Of a stretch of 64,000 bases of DNA, positions 60,364 through 64,000 are shown piece after piece. The notes below the pieces were generated by a model. That model was not told where the DNA came from. It searched no databases and saw only the letters and a program-made list of their open reading frames with translations. The DNA is taken from assembly GCF_018687595.1 (NCBI RefSeq), contig NZ_CP061298.1:310001-374000 (forward strand), in the 5' to 3' direction. The DNA comes from Polynucleobacter paludilacus. GTDB lineage: Bacteria; Pseudomonadota; Gammaproteobacteria; Burkholderiales; Burkholderiaceae. Numbering within the stretch: the stretch's first letter is position 1; every line of letters begins with the position of its first letter. The translations under genes were made by a program, and so were the position numbers.

Positions 60364-61885
60364 GAAACTCGTTCTCATTCTTGGGGATCAACTCGATTTA
60401 AACGGAGCAGCCCTACAAGGATTTGATCCACAGCATGATCAAATCATCATGGTGGAGTCAGAGAATGAGGCCAGCTATGTTTGGTCCCATAAAGCCAAAA
60501 TCGCTTTATTTTTATCTGCGATGCGGCACTTTGCGCAAAATCTCAAAGATCAAAATTACCCCCTTACATATTATTCAGAATCTCCCCATACAATCACAGA
60601 GGTATTGCGAGAGCATCTGACCAAACACCAGATTCAACATTTGGTATGCGTTGAGCCTGGCGAATGGCGTCTCAAAGAAGCCATTCAAGATTTGGCAACG
60701 GAACTCAAGATCCAGTTAGAAATCCGAGAGGATACGCATTTCTTTTGTACTCATGCGGAGTTTCGTGAGTGGGTTTCGAATAAAAAAGAATTGCGTCTGG
60801 AATACTTCTATCGCTTGATGCGTAAAAAGTATTCCATCTTGGTAGATGCGGATGGTAATCCTGAGGGTGGGCAGTGGAATTTTGATCAGGATAACCGCAA
60901 GCCCTACCCCAAAAAGGGCCCAGGTATTACTGATGCCCCTGCTGAATTTAAACCCGATGCGATTACGCAAGAAGTCATCAAATACGTTAATCAAACTTAT
61001 CCGGAGCACCCTGGTTCATTGGAGCAATTCCATTGGCCTGTGAGTCGTGAGCAAGCATTAAAAGCGCTCGATTATTTTGTTGAGTATCGACTGCGCAACT
61101 TCGGTATTTTTCAGGATGCGATGTGGACGGATACACCTTTTGGTTGGCACTCCCTGCTATCCAGCGCATTAAATCTGAAGCTGCTTAATCCCCGTGAAGT
61201 TATTGAGGCTGTTCTGAAGGCCTGGAAAAAATACGCTCTGGATCTTTCGACTATTGAAGGCTTTATTCGTCAGATTTTGGGCTGGCGTGAATTTGTGAGG
61301 GGTATGTATTACCTTGATATGCCACAGATGGCCCAAGATAATTTTTATGATCACCAGCGCTCACTCCCCAAGTGGTATTGGACCGGCGACACCCAAATGC
61401 ACTGTATGAGGGATGCGATTGGTCAGACTATGGAGTATGGCTACGCTCATCATATTCAGCGCCTGATGGTTACCGGTAACTTTGGACTCTTAGCGGAGAT
61501 CTTGCCTGCTGCAGTATGCGATTGGTACTTAGCGGTGTATGTTGATGCGATCGAGTGGGTGGAATTGCCCAACACCGCTGGCATGGCATTATTTGCCAAT
61601 GGTGGGCGCTTTACGAGTAAGCCCTATATTGCTAGTGGCGCTTATATCAAGCGCATGAGCAATTACTGCGGCTCTTGCAAATACAAGCCGGATGTGCGCT
61701 TCGGTGAAACCGCATGCCCCGTGACCAATTTGTACTGGAATTTTTTGATTAAGCATCGCCAGCAATTTGATGGCAATCCGCGTACCCGATTGATGACTGC
61801 TAATCTAAACAAGATTAGCCCGGAGGATCAAAAACAAATTACCTTGCACGCAGATCACATTCTTAATCACTTGGATGATCTATAA
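60326..61885 (+). CDS. phrB: Fe-S bacterial cryptochrome/photolyase (FeS-BCP, PhrB-like)
   Basis: A 519-residue photolyase-family protein from the first GTG. The N-terminal alpha/beta domain begins LVLILGDQLDLNG. Four cysteines, at 360, 448, 451 and 464, have the spacing +88, +3, +13 that I recall for the [4Fe-4S] ligands of Agrobacterium PhrB, a (6-4) photolyase. The FAD-binding part holds GYAHHIQRLMVTGNFGLLA and WRMKEAI-like elements. It repairs UV photoproducts using light. TTG at 60344 or 60347 are alternative starts. Confidence 0.9.
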   Translation: MTVPGLLLKKSNKKLVLILGDQLDLNGAALQGFDPQHDQIIMVESENEASYVWSHKAKIALFLSAMRHFAQNLKDQNYPLTYYSESPHTITEVLREHLTKHQIQHLVCVEPGEWRLKEAIQDLATELKIQLEIREDTHFFCTHAEFREWVSNKKELRLEYFYRLMRKKYSILVDADGNPEGGQWNFDQDNRKPYPKKGPGITDAPAEFKPDAITQEVIKYVNQTYPEHPGSLEQFHWPVSREQALKALDYFVEYRLRNFGIFQDAMWTDTPFGWHSLLSSALNLKLLNPREVIEAVLKAWKKYALDLSTIEGFIRQILGWREFVRGMYYLDMPQMAQDNFYDHQRSLPKWYWTGDTQMHCMRDAIGQTMEYGYAHHIQRLMVTGNFGLLAEILPAAVCDWYLAVYVDAIEWVELPNTAGMALFANGGRFTSKPYIASGAYIKRMSNYCGSCKYKPDVRFGETACPVTNLYWNFLIKHRQQFDGNPRTRLMTANLNKISPEDQKQITLHADHILNHLDDL

Positions 61886-61893
61886 ACAATCCG

Positions 61894-62052
61894 ATGAGCA
61901 CATCTTTTAAAGGTAATAAATCCTTTCTACCCAGCAAGATCTGCGTGGTGTGCAAGAAAGAAATGACTTGGAGAAAATCCTGGGCTAAGAATTGGGAGGA
62001 GGTGAAGTATTGCTCTGAGGCGTGTAAAAAGAAAAAGCCCAGCAATCGCTAG
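61894..62052 (+). CDS. DUF2256 small zinc-binding protein
   Basis: A 52-residue protein, found by reading 8 bases beyond the photolyase stop. Four cysteines are arranged as ICVVC and YCSEAC (Cys-x2-Cys and Cys-x3-Cys), consistent with a zinc site, and there is KEMTWRKSW between them. This is the DUF2256 pattern, a small family commonly found beside photolyase/cryptochrome genes. The role is unknown. The gene's stop is at 62050-62052. Confidence 0.82.
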   Translation: MSTSFKGNKSFLPSKICVVCKKEMTWRKSWAKNWEEVKYCSEACKKKKPSNR

Positions 62053-62080
62053 GCTTCTTCTAATGGCTACAGCCTCAGAT

Positions 62081-63655
62081 TTAGTGGACAGCTAACTCAG
62101 GCTCTGGAACAGAAGAGCGAATCAGGTAATCAAATGCCCCTAAAGAAGCCTTGGCACCTTCACCCATCGAGATGATGATTTGTTTGTAAGGCACGGTAGT
62201 GCAATCACCCGCAGCAAAGACGCCTGCCATTGAGGTCTCGCCCTTATCGCTAATCAATATCTCACCGCGTGGTGATAAATCAATCGTGCCTTTGAGCCAA
62301 TCGGTATTGGGCAGCAAACCAATCTGAACAAAGATACCTTCCAGCTCAATCACATGTTCGCTCTCATTGGTGCGATCTTTATAGCGCAAGCCATTGATCT
62401 TCTTGCCATCACCTAACGCTTCGGTGGTGAGTGCGCTAGTCAAGACTGTGACATTGGGCAAGCTATTAAGCTTATTTTGTAGTACGGCATCTGCACGCAA
62501 TTTGCTATCAAACTCAATCAGGGTCACGTGGCTAACAATGCCTGCCAAGTCAATCGCAGCTTCTACGCCTGAGTTACCGCCGCCGATCACCGCGACACGC
62601 TTGCCTTTGTATAAAGGACCATCGCAGTGAGGGCAGTAGGCCACACCTTTATTGCGATACTCATCTTCGCCCGGGACATTCATCGATCTCCAGCGCGCGC
62701 CGGTACTAATGATCATGGATTTGCTTTTGAGGATCGCACCATTCTCAAGCTCGACTTCCAATCCTGCATCAGTCTTACGCAGCGCCTTTGCACGCTGTAA
62801 GTTCATGATGTCGACATCATAGCTTTTGACGTTCTGCTCAAGAGCTTGCGTGAGCTTGGGCCCTTCGGTTTCTTTAACCGAGATGAGGTTCTCGATGCCG
62901 AGGGTATCCATCAACTGGCCACCGAAGCGCTCAGCAATGATGCCCGTCCGAATACCCTTCCGTGCTGAATAGATTGCGGCAGCAGAGCCTGCAGGACCAC
63001 CGCCAACAATCAAGACATCAAATGCATCTTTAGCGCTCAACTTCTTCGCAACTTCCTTGGCATTGCCGGTATCCAGTTTGGCGACGATCTCTTCAACAGT
63101 CATACGACCCTGGCCATACACTTCACCATTGAGAGTTACGGTTGGAACAGCCATGATTTGGTATTGATCCACCAAGCCTTGATAAAGTGCACCGTCGATC
63201 ATTTCATGTTCGATATTTGGATTGAGCGCAGCCATCAAATTGAGGGCCTGCACTACGTCTGGGCAGTTGTGGCAAGACAGGGAGATAAAGGTCTGAAAGC
63301 GCATCTTCTCTGATAAACCGCGGATGCTATTTAATACCTCTTCTTCCACTTTAGGTGGATAGCCGCTTGCTTGCAGGATGGCCAAGATGAAAGAAGTCAT
63401 CTCATGGCCCATGGGCAAGCCGGCAAAGGTAATGCGTGCCGCATCTCCTGCCTTCGCTACGGTAAAGCTGGGCTTGTGCTCAGCATTGCCATCAGTATTG
63501 ACAGTAATTTTTTCTGACTGCTGCGCAACTTCATTTAAGAGCTCGATCATTTCAGCAGATTTAGGATCGTCATTCAGGCTCGCTGTCAAAACGATGGGAT
63601 CGACGATTCTCTCGAAATAGGTCTTTAACTGGGCTTGAATATTGCTATCTAACAT
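62081..63655 (-). CDS. ahpF: alkyl hydroperoxide reductase subunit F
   Basis: A 524-residue protein. Two N-terminal thioredoxin-like folds end with CHNC (active disulfide) near residue 128, followed by the thioredoxin reductase-like half with [18 protein letters not shown] near residue 215, [28 protein letters not shown] (CPHC redox centre and NADH site) and [11 protein letters not shown]. It reduces AhpC with NADH. It is downstream of ahpC on the same strand, after 127 bases that hold two hairpins. Confidence 0.95.
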   Translation of the reverse strand: MLDSNIQAQLKTYFERIVDPIVLTASLNDDPKSAEMIELLNEVAQQSEKITVNTDGNAEHKPSFTVAKAGDAARITFAGLPMGHEMTSFILAILQASGYPPKVEEEVLNSIRGLSEKMRFQTFISLSCHNCPDVVQALNLMAALNPNIEHEMIDGALYQGLVDQYQIMAVPTVTLNGEVYGQGRMTVEEIVAKLDTGNAKEVAKKLSAKDAFDVLIVGGGPAGSAAAIYSARKGIRTGIIAERFGGQLMDTLGIENLISVKETEGPKLTQALEQNVKSYDVDIMNLQRAKALRKTDAGLEVELENGAILKSKSMIISTGARWRSMNVPGEDEYRNKGVAYCPHCDGPLYKGKRVAVIGGGNSGVEAAIDLAGIVSHVTLIEFDSKLRADAVLQNKLNSLPNVTVLTSALTTEALGDGKKINGLRYKDRTNESEHVIELEGIFVQIGLLPNTDWLKGTIDLSPRGEILISDKGETSMAGVFAAGDCTTVPYKQIIISMGEGAKASLGAFDYLIRSSVPEPELAVH

Positions 63656-63684
63656 GGTGCTTTCCTTACGGTATTGGTGCTGGT

Positions 63685-63739
63685 GAGTCTATTGGAGAGG
63701 ACTTTTGATCCTCTCCAATAGACTCTCCGAAGAGAGTCT
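63685..63739 (-). promoter_or_regulatory. tandem hairpins between ahpC and ahpF
   Basis: On the minus strand there is first a stem of 8 bases closed by a C-UUCG-G tetraloop (63739-63720) and then a perfect 17-base stem (arms 63709-63725 and 63685-63701, loop of 7). The two share bases 63720-63725, so they compete in part. No T-run follows, so this is not a simple terminator. It may stabilise or process the ahpC mRNA. Confidence 0.72.
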
Positions 63740-63782
63740 GACTGGGTAATACAAAGAACAACTAACTACAACACACTAAAAC

Positions 63783-64000
63783 TTAGATCTTGCCTACGAG
63801 ATCCAAAGATGGTGTCAAGGTTGCTGCGCCTTCTTTCCACTTCGCTGGGCAAACTTCGCCTGGGTGAGCAGCGGTGTACTGAGCAGCTTTCAGCTTACGT
63901 ACTGTCTCGGAAACATCACGAGCGATTTCGTTAGAGTGAATTTCTGCAGTCTTGATGATGCCTTCTGGATTGATAATGAAGGTGCCACGCAATGCCAGAC
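63783..64000 (-). CDS. ahpC: peroxiredoxin AhpC, C-terminal part (5' end outside window)
   Basis: The visible 72 residues start with [13 protein letters not shown] and include [41 protein letters not shown] (seen in part). The Cys in GEVCPAKW is the resolving cysteine of typical 2-Cys AhpC. The active-site peroxidatic Cys lies beyond the window. It reduces H2O2 and organic peroxides and is re-reduced by AhpF, encoded next. The frame is open through the window end. Confidence 0.93.
   Translation of the reverse strand, partial: LALRGTFIINPEGIIKTAEIHSNEIARDVSETVRKLKAAQYTAAHPGEVCPAKWKEGAATLTPSLDLVGKI

Overview
The window looks like a chromosome segment of a freshwater betaproteobacterium of the Burkholderiaceae, most like Polynucleobacter. 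I infer this from protein content (DUF934 beside a siroheme sulfite reductase, a LivKHMGF transporter, MsrPQ, monomeric isocitrate dehydrogenase, AhpCF, an Fe-S photolyase with DUF2256), dense head-to-tail gene packing and moderate GC. No database was searched. I saw no rRNA, tRNA or CRISPR array.

Positions 1-12543 hold one long plus-strand surface-polysaccharide cluster, visibly richer in A+T than the rest. It starts inside rfbG and encodes a CDP-6-deoxyhexose branch (RfbG, RfbF, an epimerase-like cupin, a DegT aminotransferase, a methyltransferase). Next come a compact module with a phosphodiesterase-like protein, a HAD phosphatase, two paralogous nucleotidyltransferases and a cupin, then a KdsB-like cytidylyltransferase with a second HAD protein, a glycosyltransferase, and GDP-D-glycero-D-manno-heptose synthesis (GmhA, HddC-like, HddA). 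An epimerase closes the cluster. Genes mostly overlap by a few bases, so they are probably co-transcribed and translationally coupled.

Positions 12544-17577 are an accessory island: a tyrosine recombinase, a small XRE-like regulator fused translationally to an unknown protein, a 309-residue unknown protein whose ribosome site lies in a perfect inverted repeat, a RelBE module, a TumE-like/HVO_A0114-like module and an orphan. The island sits between the polysaccharide genes and a WecA-like initiating transferase (17578-18648), with which the cluster probably works.

Positions 17578-31000 hold a Ca2+/H+ antiporter, siroheme and sulfite-reduction genes (cbiX, cobA, DUF934, sulfite reductase), a second group of toxin-antitoxin genes (HigBA, an orphan antitoxin, a toxin/HTH pair), small membrane proteins, an acyltransferase, DarP, a GMC oxidoreductase and an EamA exporter. 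Positions 31109-36004 encode a branched-chain amino-acid ABC transporter in which LivM and LivG are one polypeptide.

Positions 36047-38723 form a four-gene minus-strand operon (four-helix membrane protein, ApbE flavin transferase, FMN-binding protein, outer-membrane-type protein) preceded by three overlapping Fur-box-like palindromes. It is my best candidate for a little-described system: an iron-controlled flavin electron-transfer or ferric-reductase chain. The remainder (38800-64000) is mostly core metabolism and stress response: endonuclease, lytic transglycosylase, FKBP isomerase, Icd, MsrPQ, RsuA, PhhB, SelD, NDH-2, Fe-S photolyase and AhpCF, with several small genes.
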